64,000 nucleotides of DNA from Nevskia sp. (GCA_019689635.1 JADGHB010000005.1:1-64000); one strand, 5' to 3'; positions 6,527-15,316 are shown, numbered from the stretch's first letter. The notes: generated by a model from the letters alone, not told the origin. Translations and numbers: made by a program.

Positions 6527-7497
6527 AGCCGACATCCTGGCTGTTGTTGTTTGGTCTTTCGGTGGCCACAGCCGTCGCCCGCGCGGCCGGCGTGCCCGGC
6601 CCTGTGGTCAGCGCGGCTTGGCTGCACGATCACCTCGCGGAAGTGACCGTGGTAGACGTGCGCGACGAGCCGGAGACCTTCACCGTCGCACCGACCTATG
6701 AAACCGATCCTAAAACCGGTGCCCGCGCGCTGACCAAAGTCGGCGGCCACATTCCCGGCGCCCGATTGGTGGAGTTCGGGAAGATACGCGTCGATCGCGA
6801 AATCAACGGCAAGATGATCAAGGCCATGCTTCCGGATCGGGGATATTTCGAGAATCTCATGCGTGCGGCGGGAGTTTCCGGGAGCAAGCCGATCGTCATC
6901 ACCATGCCCGGCGAGACGCTCGATCAGGTGGACATGGCGACGCGTTTGTACTGGTCGTTGAAATATTACGGCACCGACGAGCTGGCGATTCTCGACGGCG
7001 GCAATGCCGCCTGGCTCGCCGCCGGTTACGAGGTCTCCACCGACCCGCCGGCGGCCGGCGGCGGCGATTGGAGCGCCACCGCGGAGCGTAAAAGTCTGCT
7101 GGCCGAGAGCGCCGACGTGTCCGCAGCGCAGAAATCGAAGAAGGTGCAACTGGTGGACGCAAGGCCGCTGCCGCAGTACCTCGGCCTGAGCAAGAAACCG
7201 GTCGTGCTGGCCGCCGGGCACATTCCTGGGGCGAAGAATTTGCCGACCGACGTGGTGACGCGCGCCGCTGGGCCCGCGCAGCATTTCCTCAGCGCCGCCG
7301 ATTATCGCGGCGTGCTGAACGCACTCGGTATCAAGCCGAGCGCAAGCACCATCACCTACTGCAACACCGGTCATCTCGCCTCTGGCGCCTGGTTCGTGAT
7401 GAGCGAAATCCTCGGCAATCCGCACGTGAAGCTTTACGATGGATCGATGACCGAATGGACCACCGAAAAGCAGCCGGTGGTCGCCGCGATCGAATGA
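6523..7497 (+). CDS. Periplasmic tandem-rhodanese sulfurtransferase
   Basis: A 324-residue protein with a signal peptide (1-22) and two rhodanese domains (about 27-175 and 195-320). The second domain has the catalytic loop CNTGHLAS with Cys280, the residue that carries the sulfane sulfur. In the first domain the equivalent loop is MPGETLDQ with no cysteine, so it is structural, as in thiosulfate sulfurtransferases. It should transfer sulfane sulfur from thiosulfate or polysulfide in the periplasm. The start overlaps the previous stop by 4 bases, and a GGAGAG site lies upstream. Confidence 0.88.
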   Translation: MKPTSWLLLFGLSVATAVARAAGVPGPVVSAAWLHDHLAEVTVVDVRDEPETFTVAPTYETDPKTGARALTKVGGHIPGARLVEFGKIRVDREINGKMIKAMLPDRGYFENLMRAAGVSGSKPIVITMPGETLDQVDMATRLYWSLKYYGTDELAILDGGNAAWLAAGYEVSTDPPAAGGGDWSATAERKSLLAESADVSAAQKSKKVQLVDARPLPQYLGLSKKPVVLAAGHIPGAKNLPTDVVTRAAGPAQHFLSAADYRGVLNALGIKPSASTITYCNTGHLASGAWFVMSEILGNPHVKLYDGSMTEWTTEKQPVVAAIE

Positions 7498-7619
7498 GCA
7501 TGCCGGCGCCTGCTTGAAACGCTCCGTAAGGGAGCGCCGAAAAGCCAGCCGCGCGGCTCACCCCGTCCGTAGACGACGAGGGCATAAAACTATTTTGGCT
7601 CGACGAGGGGAGGAGAGAG

Positions 7620-9119
7620 ATGAAACACGCCATGGCGACCCAAGCCGCGCGCGTCTGCGCGCTGGCTGCATTGAGCTTGCCGTTCGCCGGTTGGGCGACC
7701 AACGGCTATTTCGCGCACGGTTACAGCGTTTCCCAGGACGCCATGGGGGGCGCCGGAACGGCGATGGCGGAGGATGCGCTGGTCGCCGCGATCAATCCCG
7801 CCAACATCGTGTGGCTCGGCGACCGGCTCGACATCAACTTCAGCGACTTCGCGCCGCTGCGCGGCTTCACCGCCAGCCCGCGCGGCTCCAGTGCCGGCAA
7901 CGGCATTTTCACCATCGATCCGGGCACCCAGGACAGCCATCGCCGGCGCTACTACATTCCCGGTGTCGGCTACGCCCATCACATCGACGACGACTCGAGC
8001 TGGGGCATCGCGATGTACGGCAACGGCGGCTTGAACACGGTCTACCCGGGAGGTACCGCGACGTTCGGGCAGGGTGTCCCGCTATTGCAGGCGCAATGCG
8101 AGGGCAGCTTCGGCGGCGGCAAGAAGCTCAGCGCCACCGATACCTTCGGCCTGTGCGGCAACGGCGTGGCTACCGCCTCGGTGGACCTGATCCAGTTGTT
8201 CGTGGTGCCGACCTACGCGCGCAAGTTCGGGGATAGTTTTGCCATCGGCATTTCGCCGATCTTCGCCGTGCAGCAGTTCCACGCCCTGGGCTTGGCGGCG
8301 TTCGCGAAATTCTCGAACACGCCGAGCAACGTCAGCGACAACGGCTACACCCGCTCCTTCGGCGGTGGCTTCCGGGTCGGAGCTTTTTTCCACCCGATCC
8401 GGGGGGTGGGTATCGGTGCGTCCTACCAATCGCGTTTGCAAATGACCAAGTTCAAGCGCTATTCGGGTTTGTTCGCACAAAAGGGTGAGTTCGACATCCC
8501 CCAGAGCTGGAACGCCGGGATCACCTTCGCGCCGACCCATGCGCAGCTTCTCACCTTCGACTTCCAGCGCATCTACTTCCACCAGGTGAAGTCGGTCGGC
8601 AACGACTTCAATCCCAATGATTTCGTCAACAACTGCGCGTTCCCGCGCCTGTTCGGTAGCAGCGCGCCAAGTGAGTCTTGTCTGGGCGCCGACGGCGGGC
8701 CTGGCTTCGGTTGGCGCAACATGTCGATCTACAAGTTCGGCTATCAGTTCCGTTACGGCGATCTCAAGCTGCGCGCCGGTTACAGCTTCGCGCGCCAGCC
8801 GATCCCCTCCGACCAGGTGCTGTTCAACATCCTGGCGCCCGGTGTCATCGAGCGCCATATCACCGCCGGCTTGGCCTACCAGTTCACCCACGCGCTGGAG
8901 CTGGAAATGGCCTTCGCTTACATGCCGGACCACAAGGTCACGGGCAAGAATCCGCTCAGCAACTCGAGCGCGAATCTCGTGCAGTTACTGGCCGGCGGGG
9001 TACTGCCAGGGCCACAACCCGGCACCGCGAACGCCTTTGGGCCCGATCCCAACGATCAGGACATCACGCTGCACATGCACCAGTACCAGTTCACGCTGGG
9101 CGTCGGCTACCGCTTCTGA
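7620..9119 (+). CDS. FadL/TodX (OmpP1) family outer membrane channel
   Basis: A 499-residue outer membrane beta-barrel with a signal peptide (about 1-26) and the FadL N-terminal hatch sequence NGYFAHGYSVSQDAMGGAG. The C-terminus ends in the barrel signature TLGVGYRF. FadL proteins let hydrophobic compounds cross the outer membrane. In a sulfur-oxidation island, uptake of hydrophobic elemental sulfur or long polysulfides is an attractive but unproven role. GGGGAGGAGAGAG gives a strong ribosome site. A small hairpin (cgctcc/ggagcg) lies in the 122-base gap before it. Confidence 0.88.
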   Translation: MKHAMATQAARVCALAALSLPFAGWATNGYFAHGYSVSQDAMGGAGTAMAEDALVAAINPANIVWLGDRLDINFSDFAPLRGFTASPRGSSAGNGIFTIDPGTQDSHRRRYYIPGVGYAHHIDDDSSWGIAMYGNGGLNTVYPGGTATFGQGVPLLQAQCEGSFGGGKKLSATDTFGLCGNGVATASVDLIQLFVVPTYARKFGDSFAIGISPIFAVQQFHALGLAAFAKFSNTPSNVSDNGYTRSFGGGFRVGAFFHPIRGVGIGASYQSRLQMTKFKRYSGLFAQKGEFDIPQSWNAGITFAPTHAQLLTFDFQRIYFHQVKSVGNDFNPNDFVNNCAFPRLFGSSAPSESCLGADGGPGFGWRNMSIYKFGYQFRYGDLKLRAGYSFARQPIPSDQVLFNILAPGVIERHITAGLAYQFTHALELEMAFAYMPDHKVTGKNPLSNSSANLVQLLAGGVLPGPQPGTANAFGPDPNDQDITLHMHQYQFTLGVGYRF

Positions 9120-9165
9120 AGCCGACGGCCAAGGCTTGCGAAGCACAACGACCGGAGGAGAGCAC

Positions 9166-10089
9166 ATGGCTCAGATGGCGAAAGGGATGATGGCGGTTCT
9201 GTGGGTCCTGCTGATGGCGGGGCCGGGCAAAGTCTGGGCGCAAGGGGCCTTGCAGCCCTATGTCCTGGCCTACACCGCGCAGGGCGATTTGGCGGCCGAA
9301 GCCGCCAAGGTGAAAACCAAACTCGCCGCGGCGGGCTTCACCGTCCTCGGTGAATACACTCCCTATCCCGGCGCGTGGGTGGCCGGCGTCACCAACGATG
9401 CGCTGAAGCAAGCGGCGGCGAAAGACCCGCGCGGCGCGTTCGCCGCGGTCGAGCACGTGGCGGTCACCCAGGTCGGCGGAACGCTGCAGGTCAGCTATCT
9501 CAATCCGCAGTACATGGCCGCCGCCTATCAGCTTTCCTCCGACGATGCGGACGTGCTCGCGGCCTTGCAAAAGGCGCTCGGCGCGCAGCAGGCCTTCGGC
9601 ACCAAGGACGGCCGCAGCGCGGCGCAACTGCGCGACTACCACTACATGCTCGGCATGGAGTATTTCAAGGACGTTTACCGGCTCGGTCGGCACGCCAGCT
9701 ACGAAGACGCGGTGAAGACCGTCGAGGCGAATTTGCGCAAGGGCGTCGGCGGTACGGCCTTGGTGTACCGCCTCGACATTCCCGGCCGGCAGCAAACCTT
9801 GTTCGGAGTTTCGCGCGCGAACGTGCCCGATCCACGCGCCAACGATCGGCACATCATGGCCGACACGGTCGATCAGATGTTCCAGATCAAGACCACCGCC
9901 TACTTGCCGTACGACATGCTGGTCGATGGCAAGGAGGTCGTCGCCCTGCATATGCGCTTCCGCATGGCCGTGTGGCATCCCGATCTGACCATGGGCACGT
10001 TCGGCAAGCTGATCACCAGCCCGGGTGCGATCGAGGAGTTGCTGACTCAGGTCGCCGGAGGCAAGAAACGGAGCGATTCGCTGTACTGA
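9166..10089 (+). CDS. Periplasmic protein of unknown function next to FadL
   Basis: A 307-residue protein with a signal peptide (about 1-25, cleavage after VWA). The first half (residues 35-130) has a KLAAAGFTVLGEY ... LNPQYMAAAY pattern loosely like the DUF302 fold; the second half (about 150-300) has no domain I recognise. It has no cysteines, so it is not a sulfur carrier by thiol chemistry. It follows the FadL gene by 46 bases with GGAGGAG upstream and precedes the sox operon, so it may work with the porin. The start at 9166 was chosen for that ribosome site. Confidence 0.7.
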   Translation: MAQMAKGMMAVLWVLLMAGPGKVWAQGALQPYVLAYTAQGDLAAEAAKVKTKLAAAGFTVLGEYTPYPGAWVAGVTNDALKQAAAKDPRGAFAAVEHVAVTQVGGTLQVSYLNPQYMAAAYQLSSDDADVLAALQKALGAQQAFGTKDGRSAAQLRDYHYMLGMEYFKDVYRLGRHASYEDAVKTVEANLRKGVGGTALVYRLDIPGRQQTLFGVSRANVPDPRANDRHIMADTVDQMFQIKTTAYLPYDMLVDGKEVVALHMRFRMAVWHPDLTMGTFGKLITSPGAIEELLTQVAGGKKRSDSLY

Positions 10090-10131
10090 AACGGTACGCC
10101 GTGCGCGTCCGGGGTTGACGCGATGCGCGGC

Positions 10132-10161
10132 TTGTCCTATACATACCCCCATAGGTATATA
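10132..10161 (+). promoter_or_regulatory. Promoter and operator-like site 4 (ATACC-N6-GGTAT) for the sox operon
   Basis: The operator core is at 10143-10158. TTGTCC (10132-10137), an 18-base spacer and TATATA (10156-10161) make a plausible promoter whose spacer and -10 overlap the operator. A second possible -35, TTGACG, lies at 10114-10119. The site is identical in layout to sites 1-3 and lies 54 bases before soxC, linking sox expression to the same repressor. Confidence 0.65.
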
Positions 10162-10211
10162 AGCATTCGTCGCGCGCCACCCGACCGCGCGCAGGATGCG
10201 ACGGAGGAGGC

Positions 10212-11528
10212 ATGTCTGAACCCAAACCGCGCTACGGCCGCATCGTTCTGGCGCCGGAAGATTTCCTACCGACCCGGGGGTTGTCGCGGCGTGCGTTTTT
10301 CGATCTGCTGGCTGCGGGGGGCGCGGCCGCGGTGAGTGCGGCGGTGGCGGGACGCGCGCAAGCCGACGACGCGAATCTGCCGCCGCACGTGCCGCCTTGG
10401 TCCAAACGCCTGGGCGCACCGGTCAATGCCGCATATGGGCAACCATCTCCTTACGAGCGCAACATCATTCGGCGCGAAGATCCGGGACTGACGCCGACCC
10501 GAGAAGCATCGGTGGTGTTCACGCCGCTGCAGAACCTGTTCGGCATCATCACCCCGAGCGGGTTGCATTTCGAGCGCGATCACGGGGGGCGGCCGGACAT
10601 CAATCCGTACGAGCACCGGCTGATGATCCACGGCCTGGTGCGCCAGCCCAAGATTTATACCGTGGAGGACATTTTGCGCTTCCCCTCGGTATCGCGGATC
10701 CACTTCATCGAGTGCGGGGCCAACAGCGCGATGGAGGTGCGCAACGTCTCGGTCCCGACCGTGCAGTACACCCACGGCATGCTGGGCTGCAGCGAATTCA
10801 CCGGTGTGCTCCTGTCCACCTTGCTCGACGACGTGGGCTACGACAAGAAGCGGGCGAGGTTCATCCTCGCCGAAGGCGCCGACGCAGCCAGCCTGACGCG
10901 CACCATCCCGATCGAGGCCGCCCTCGACGACGCCATGGTGGTGTATGGGCAGAACGGCGAGATGCTACGCCCCGAGAACGGCTACCCGCTGCGCTTGCTG
11001 GTGCCGGGCTTTCAGGGCATCTCCAACGTGAAATGGCTGCGCCGGCTCAAGGTGGGCGACCAGCCGTTCAACACCCGCGAGGAGACGCTGCATTACTCCG
11101 ACCTCATGCCCGACGGTAAAACCCGCCAGTACACCTGGATCCAGGAAGCCAAGTCGGTGATCACTTCGCCTTCCGGTGGACAGCAGTTGCTCGACCGCGG
11201 GTATTACCAGATCACCGGCCTGGCCTGGTCCGGTCGCGGCAAGATCCGCCGCGTCGATGTGTCCACCGACGGTGGACGCAACTGGCACCCGGCGCGGTTA
11301 CAAGATCCCATCTTGTCCAAGGCGCTGACGCGATTCCGCTTCGATTGGCACTGGGACGGTAGTCCGGCGTTATTGCAAAGCCGCTGCATCGATGAAACTG
11401 GCTACGTGCAGCCCACGGTGACGCAATGGCGCGCCGTGCGCGGCACGCGCTCGATTTACCACTACAACGCCATTCAGACCTGGAAAGTCGATCCGGATGG
11501 GAAAGTCAGCAATGTCCAAGTGGCTTGA
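10212..11528 (+). CDS. soxC: SoxC, molybdoenzyme subunit of sulfur (sulfane) dehydrogenase
   Basis: A 438-residue sulfite-oxidase-fold protein. It has a Tat signal (LSRRAFFDLLAAGG, with Arg26-Arg27), a molybdopterin domain with the Mo-coordinating Cys168 in HFIECGANS, and a C-terminal dimerisation domain. With SoxD it oxidises the cysteine-bound sulfane of SoxYZ in the periplasm, releasing six electrons. GGAGGAGGC precedes the ATG. It heads the operon soxC-D-Y-Z-(dsrE-like)-A-X-B, a known order. The presence of soxCD predicts complete oxidation of thiosulfate to sulfate without sulfur globules. Confidence 0.95.
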   Translation: MSEPKPRYGRIVLAPEDFLPTRGLSRRAFFDLLAAGGAAAVSAAVAGRAQADDANLPPHVPPWSKRLGAPVNAAYGQPSPYERNIIRREDPGLTPTREASVVFTPLQNLFGIITPSGLHFERDHGGRPDINPYEHRLMIHGLVRQPKIYTVEDILRFPSVSRIHFIECGANSAMEVRNVSVPTVQYTHGMLGCSEFTGVLLSTLLDDVGYDKKRARFILAEGADAASLTRTIPIEAALDDAMVVYGQNGEMLRPENGYPLRLLVPGFQGISNVKWLRRLKVGDQPFNTREETLHYSDLMPDGKTRQYTWIQEAKSVITSPSGGQQLLDRGYYQITGLAWSGRGKIRRVDVSTDGGRNWHPARLQDPILSKALTRFRFDWHWDGSPALLQSRCIDETGYVQPTVTQWRAVRGTRSIYHYNAIQTWKVDPDGKVSNVQVA

Positions 11529-12528
11529 GTTCATGCCCCGCGCGCTGCTCGCGACCCAGATCGTCCTTGTGTTCGGATTCACGCCCCAAGTGACTGCGGC
11601 AACCGGCTATGGTCTCGGTCGGCCCGCCACTCCGGCAGAGATCGCGGGCTGGGACATCGACGTGCGTCCGGATGGCCAGGGATTGCCGCCCGGACGCGGT
11701 TCGGTCGCGGAGGGCGAGAAGATTTACGGAGAGAAATGCGCAAGTTGCCACGGCGATTTTGGCGATAATCCCCAATACGCCCAGCTTGCGGGCGGCGTGG
11801 GCAGCCTTGCAGGATCCTCGCCCGTGTGGACGGTGGGCAGCGCCTTGAATAACGCCACCACGCTGTTCGACTATATCAACCGGGCCATGCCCTTTCCCAA
11901 TCCGAAATCCCTGACGCCGGACGAGGTGTACGCGCTGTCCGCCTACATCCTCAACCTGAGCAACATCGTTCCCGCCGACGCCGTACTCGACCAGAAAACC
12001 TTGCCGCAGGTGAAGATGCCCAACCGCGACGGGTTCATCTTGTTTCCCGGGCTCATGACGGCGCATGGCAAGTCCGACATCCACGCCGTCGCCTGTATGC
12101 ACGATTGCGTCAAGCAGGTCAAAGTCATCTCCGAGCTGCCTGCGGGGTTCACGGAGAAATTCTTCGGCGACATCTCGCAGGAGTTTCGCGGCTTGAATAC
12201 CATGAACCAGACGGGCGAACCGCAGTGGGTGCGTGTGGCGCTCAACGATTCCAGTGCTGCGCCTCCATCGGGTTACGCGCTGGCGCAGAAAAACGGCTGT
12301 ACGGCTTGCCATGCGACCGACCACAAGATCGTCGGACCCGCATACCGAGACGTCGCTGCCAAATACCAAGGAGACGCACAGGCGCTGGAGAAACTCAAAG
12401 CGAAAGTGCGCAAGGGCGGGGCGGGGGTCTGGGGCGAGGTGCCCATGCCGCCCCAGACTCAAGTCAGCGACGGCGATCTAGACGCCATTTTGAAGTGGGT
12501 GCTCAGCGGCGGTGCCACCACGCCTTGA
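11512..12528 (+). CDS. soxD: SoxD, dihaem cytochrome c subunit of sulfur dehydrogenase
   Basis: A 338-residue secreted cytochrome with two c-haem sites, CASCH (76-80) and CTACH (263-267), as in dihaem SoxD. A hydrophobic signal segment spans about 8-30. The ATG at 11512 overlaps the end of soxC by 17 bases and has GGGA at a reasonable distance; an in-frame ATG at 11497 would add five residues. SoxD takes electrons from the Mo centre of SoxC and passes them to the respiratory chain. Four further cysteines, including Cys195 and Cys199 (CMHDC), may form disulfides. Confidence 0.93.
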   Translation: MSKWLEFMPRALLATQIVLVFGFTPQVTAATGYGLGRPATPAEIAGWDIDVRPDGQGLPPGRGSVAEGEKIYGEKCASCHGDFGDNPQYAQLAGGVGSLAGSSPVWTVGSALNNATTLFDYINRAMPFPNPKSLTPDEVYALSAYILNLSNIVPADAVLDQKTLPQVKMPNRDGFILFPGLMTAHGKSDIHAVACMHDCVKQVKVISELPAGFTEKFFGDISQEFRGLNTMNQTGEPQWVRVALNDSSAAPPSGYALAQKNGCTACHATDHKIVGPAYRDVAAKYQGDAQALEKLKAKVRKGGAGVWGEVPMPPQTQVSDGDLDAILKWVLSGGATTP

Positions 12529-12565
12529 AACGACGGACGACGAACATTCCAGGAGCATGAGACGT

Positions 12566-13027
12566 ATGAACGTGTCGCGCAGGATTTTTCTCAAAGCCAG
12601 CGGTGGCGTCGGAGCGGCCTTGCTGCTCGCCGGATGGCCGCGCGGAGTATTGGCCGACGAGGCCTGGAACGCCAAGGCCTTCGCCGGCAAGTCGCTCGAC
12701 GACGTGGTCAAGGCGCTCGGCGGCGCTGCCGCGCAGCCGTCGGCCGACATCGCGCTCACCGCGCCGGACATCGCCGAGAACGGCGCCGTGGTCCCGGTCG
12801 AGATCGAAAGCAAGCTTCCCAACACTCGGTCGATTTCCATTCTGGTCGAGAAAAATCCCAATGCGCTGTCGGCGGATTTCTCCATTCCGGCAGGGACCGA
12901 CCCATATATCAGCACGCGCGTGAAGATGGCCGAGACCTCCAACCTCTACGCCCTGGTGCAGACCGACGGCGGTTTCTTCTACGCCAAGAAAGAAGTCAAG
13001 GTCACTCTGGGCGGCTGCGGCGGCTGA
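12566..13027 (+). CDS. soxY: SoxY, substrate-carrying protein
   Basis: A 153-residue periplasmic protein with a Tat-type signal (SRRIFLKASGG) and the C-terminal GGCGG tail whose cysteine carries the sulfur intermediates through the Sox cycle. It forms a heterodimer with SoxZ, encoded 26 bases downstream. AGGAG lies 10 bases before the chosen ATG; an ATG at 12557 is too close to that site. Confidence 0.95.
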   Translation: MNVSRRIFLKASGGVGAALLLAGWPRGVLADEAWNAKAFAGKSLDDVVKALGGAAAQPSADIALTAPDIAENGAVVPVEIESKLPNTRSISILVEKNPNALSADFSIPAGTDPYISTRVKMAETSNLYALVQTDGGFFYAKKEVKVTLGGCGG

Positions 13028-13053
13028 AAAGACCTAAGGATACGGAGAAGAAC

Positions 13054-13365
13054 ATGGCTGATCCGATGAGAATCCGGGCGACGCTCGAAGGCGGCAAAGT
13101 GATCGTCAAAGTGCTCATGGCCCACGAAATGGAAACCGGTTATCGCAAGGACGCCAACGGCAACCTCATTCCTGCGCACTACATCCAGGAAGTGAACGCG
13201 ACCTGCAACGGCAAGACCGTGCTGTCTGCGCAATGGGGCCCTTCGGTGTCCAAGAATCCCTTTCTGGCGTTCCGCTTCTCGGGAGCCAACAAGGGCGACA
13301 AGGTGGTGATCAGTTGGAAAGACAACAAGGGTGAATCACGCACCGATGAAGCGGTGATTGCTTGA
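13054..13365 (+). CDS. soxZ: SoxZ, partner of SoxY
   Basis: A 103-residue immunoglobulin-like protein without signal peptide, exported as a complex with SoxY. The sequence MRIRATLEGGKVIVKVLMAHEMETGYRKD contains the typical SoxZ opening, with the MAHEMETGYRKD segment matching the family, followed by IPAHYIQEV. GGAGAAG precedes the ATG. Length is normal for the family. Confidence 0.95.
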   Translation: MADPMRIRATLEGGKVIVKVLMAHEMETGYRKDANGNLIPAHYIQEVNATCNGKTVLSAQWGPSVSKNPFLAFRFSGANKGDKVVISWKDNKGESRTDEAVIA

Positions 13366-13373
13366 GCGGGCAG

Positions 13374-13802
13374 ATGCGCACCCGGCATGCGAGGCTCATG
13401 CTAACCGCAGCGTTCGCGACGCTGTTGGCAGCGGGCTGCGCAACCGGACCGATCAAGGCCGCTTATCAGATCAGCGAGGGAAACGAGCAGGCCTCGCGCG
13501 CGCTGGAACACATCCGCAACCAGCTCGCCGTCGATCCGCAGGCGCAGATCGTGGTGGTGGCCTTCGGCAAGGGGCTCGATTTCCTGTTGCAGGATGCCAA
13601 GGACGCCGGCGGTTATCCCTATGCGCTGGTGGTCGAAGACCTGCACGGCCAAGGCGTGCGCTTCGAGGCCTGCGCCATCACCTTGCGCACGCGCGGCATC
13701 GACCCGGGACGCCTCGATCCCGAGACGGTCGTGGTGCCCTCCGGCATGGACGAGCTGGCACGGCTGCAGACGCGCGAAGGTTATGCCTACCTCAAACCGT
13801 GA
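13374..13802 (+). CDS. DsrE-like lipoprotein inside the sox operon
   Basis: A 142-residue protein with a lipoprotein signal (LLAAGC, lipid Cys22) and a DsrE/DsrF-type fold. The segment VRFEACAITLRTRGI is the DsrE-like motif, with Cys100 in the position used by sulfur-carrying relatives. A membrane-anchored periplasmic DsrE-like protein could accept or donate sulfane sulfur beside SoxYZ; this role is inferred. A TTG at 13362 overlaps the soxZ stop and would add four residues. Such a gene between soxZ and soxA is not part of the minimal Sox set. Confidence 0.75.
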   Translation: MRTRHARLMLTAAFATLLAAGCATGPIKAAYQISEGNEQASRALEHIRNQLAVDPQAQIVVVAFGKGLDFLLQDAKDAGGYPYALVVEDLHGQGVRFEACAITLRTRGIDPGRLDPETVVVPSGMDELARLQTREGYAYLKP

Positions 13803-13831
13803 CAAACCGTGATTCGCCCGGGAGGAGACTC

Positions 13832-14656
13832 GTGAAACGCAAACTGACCGCCGCACGCTCGCTGCTCTGGGCCTTGGCCGCCGTCACGGTTGCCGGTAGT
13901 GCCGTCGCGCAATCATCCTCGCCCGAGGACGAGATCGCCCAGTACCGGGCGATGTTCGGCGACGACAATCCTGCCGAGCTGTGGCAGACCCGCGGCGAAG
14001 CGCTATGGAAACAACCGCGCGGGCCGAAGAACGTCGCCTTGGCCCAGGTTTGCGATCTTGGTCTTGGCGTCGGAGTGGCGGCGGGCGCTTACGCCCAGTT
14101 GCCGCGTTATTTCTCCGACACGGGGCAGGTGCAGGATCTGGAATCGCGCCTCGTCACCTGCATGGTGCGCGGTCAAGGATTCACCGAACCAGAGGCGATC
14201 CAGCAGCATTTCGGCAAAGGCGACGCGAAGTCCGATCTCGAAGCGCTTTCCGCCTACCTCGTTGCTCAGTCGGACGGCAAGCCGATGCACGTGCCTTTCG
14301 ATCGCCCCGAAGAGCGTGCCGCCTACGAACTCGGCAAACAGGTTTTCTTCTACCGCGCCGGCACGCATGATTTTTCCTGCGCGACCTGCCACAGCCAGAC
14401 CGGCAAGCGCATCCGCCTCCAGATCTTGCCCAATCTGACCACGGCCGAAGGCGCAACCGCGGCCTACACCACCTGGCCGGCGTATCGCATCTCCGAAGGC
14501 GAGTTCCGCACCATGGAATGGCGGATTCAGGATTGCTTCCGCCAGCAGCGTCTGCCGCAGCTCAAGTACCTCTCCCCGGTCGCCATCGCGCTCACCGAAT
14601 ATCTCGCCAGGAACGCCGATGGCGGCGTGATCAAGGCCCCGGGCCTCAAGCGTTAG
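13832..14656 (+). CDS. soxA: SoxA, catalytic subunit of L-cysteine S-thiosulfotransferase SoxAX
   Basis: A 274-residue secreted cytochrome starting at GTG with GGAGGAG 5 bases upstream. It has a signal peptide (1-27), one c-haem site CATCH (183-187), and Cys235 in QDCFRQQRLP, the ligand/active cysteine that is persulfidated. Cys74 and Cys110 stand where dihaem SoxA proteins carry the second haem, but no CxxCH is present, so this is the monohaem type. With SoxX it couples thiosulfate to the SoxY cysteine. Confidence 0.93.
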   Translation: MKRKLTAARSLLWALAAVTVAGSAVAQSSSPEDEIAQYRAMFGDDNPAELWQTRGEALWKQPRGPKNVALAQVCDLGLGVGVAAGAYAQLPRYFSDTGQVQDLESRLVTCMVRGQGFTEPEAIQQHFGKGDAKSDLEALSAYLVAQSDGKPMHVPFDRPEERAAYELGKQVFFYRAGTHDFSCATCHSQTGKRIRLQILPNLTTAEGATAAYTTWPAYRISEGEFRTMEWRIQDCFRQQRLPQLKYLSPVAIALTEYLARNADGGVIKAPGLKR

Positions 14657-14665
14657 GAGCGCATC

Positions 14666-15298
14666 ATGCCGCAACGCAAATTCTCCTTACTTCTCGCGCT
14701 GGCGACCACGCTCGCCGCCTGCAGCGCGCTGGCGAAAGACAAAGCGTCGCCCGCGGCCGGGCCCGCGGCGGTCAAACAGGCCTTGCTCGCTTCGTTCGAA
14801 GCCAAAGGCCAGGCGGGGCTCGATCGGCTCGACCAGGACGAAACCCAGGCGCTGTGCAGCCGCGATCCGGATCATCCTCTGAGCTCGGACGAAGTCCAGA
14901 AGATCGTTTCGGCCAACACGGCGGCGATTCGCTACCCAGCGGATGGTCGCTATCTGGGCGATTGGAGAGAAGGCGAAAAGATCGCCCAGACCGGCACCGG
15001 CAAGCAGTTCAGCGACGATCCCGCCAAGCCCGCCGGCGGCAATTGCTACGCCTGTCACCAATTGGCCAAGGGCGAAATCGCCTATGGCACGCTGGGTCCG
15101 AGCCTCTATCGGTATGGCAAGCTGCGCGGTCAGGGCGAAGCCATGCTCAAGTACACCTGGGGCAAGATCTACGATGCCGAAGCGAGCATGCCTTGCTCGA
15201 TCATGCCGCGCTTCGGGCACAAGGGGATCCTCACCGAGCAGCAGATCCGCGACGTGATGGCCCTGCTGTTCGATCCCCAGTCGCCGGTCAACCAGTAG
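14666..15298 (+). CDS. soxX: SoxX, monohaem cytochrome c of SoxAX
   Basis: A 210-residue secreted protein with haem site CYACH (127-131) and axial Met180 in CSIMPRFGH. The N-terminal signal ends in TLAACS, which could also be a lipobox. Residues about 25-100 form an N-terminal extension before the cytochrome fold, seen in longer SoxX proteins. A TAGGAGC ribosome site is formed at the soxA stop. SoxX accepts the electrons released when SoxA joins thiosulfate to SoxY. Confidence 0.92.
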   Translation: MPQRKFSLLLALATTLAACSALAKDKASPAAGPAAVKQALLASFEAKGQAGLDRLDQDETQALCSRDPDHPLSSDEVQKIVSANTAAIRYPADGRYLGDWREGEKIAQTGTGKQFSDDPAKPAGGNCYACHQLAKGEIAYGTLGPSLYRYGKLRGQGEAMLKYTWGKIYDAEASMPCSIMPRFGHKGILTEQQIRDVMALLFDPQSPVNQ

Positions 15299-15316
15299 CG
15301 CGGGGCGCGAGGCTCG

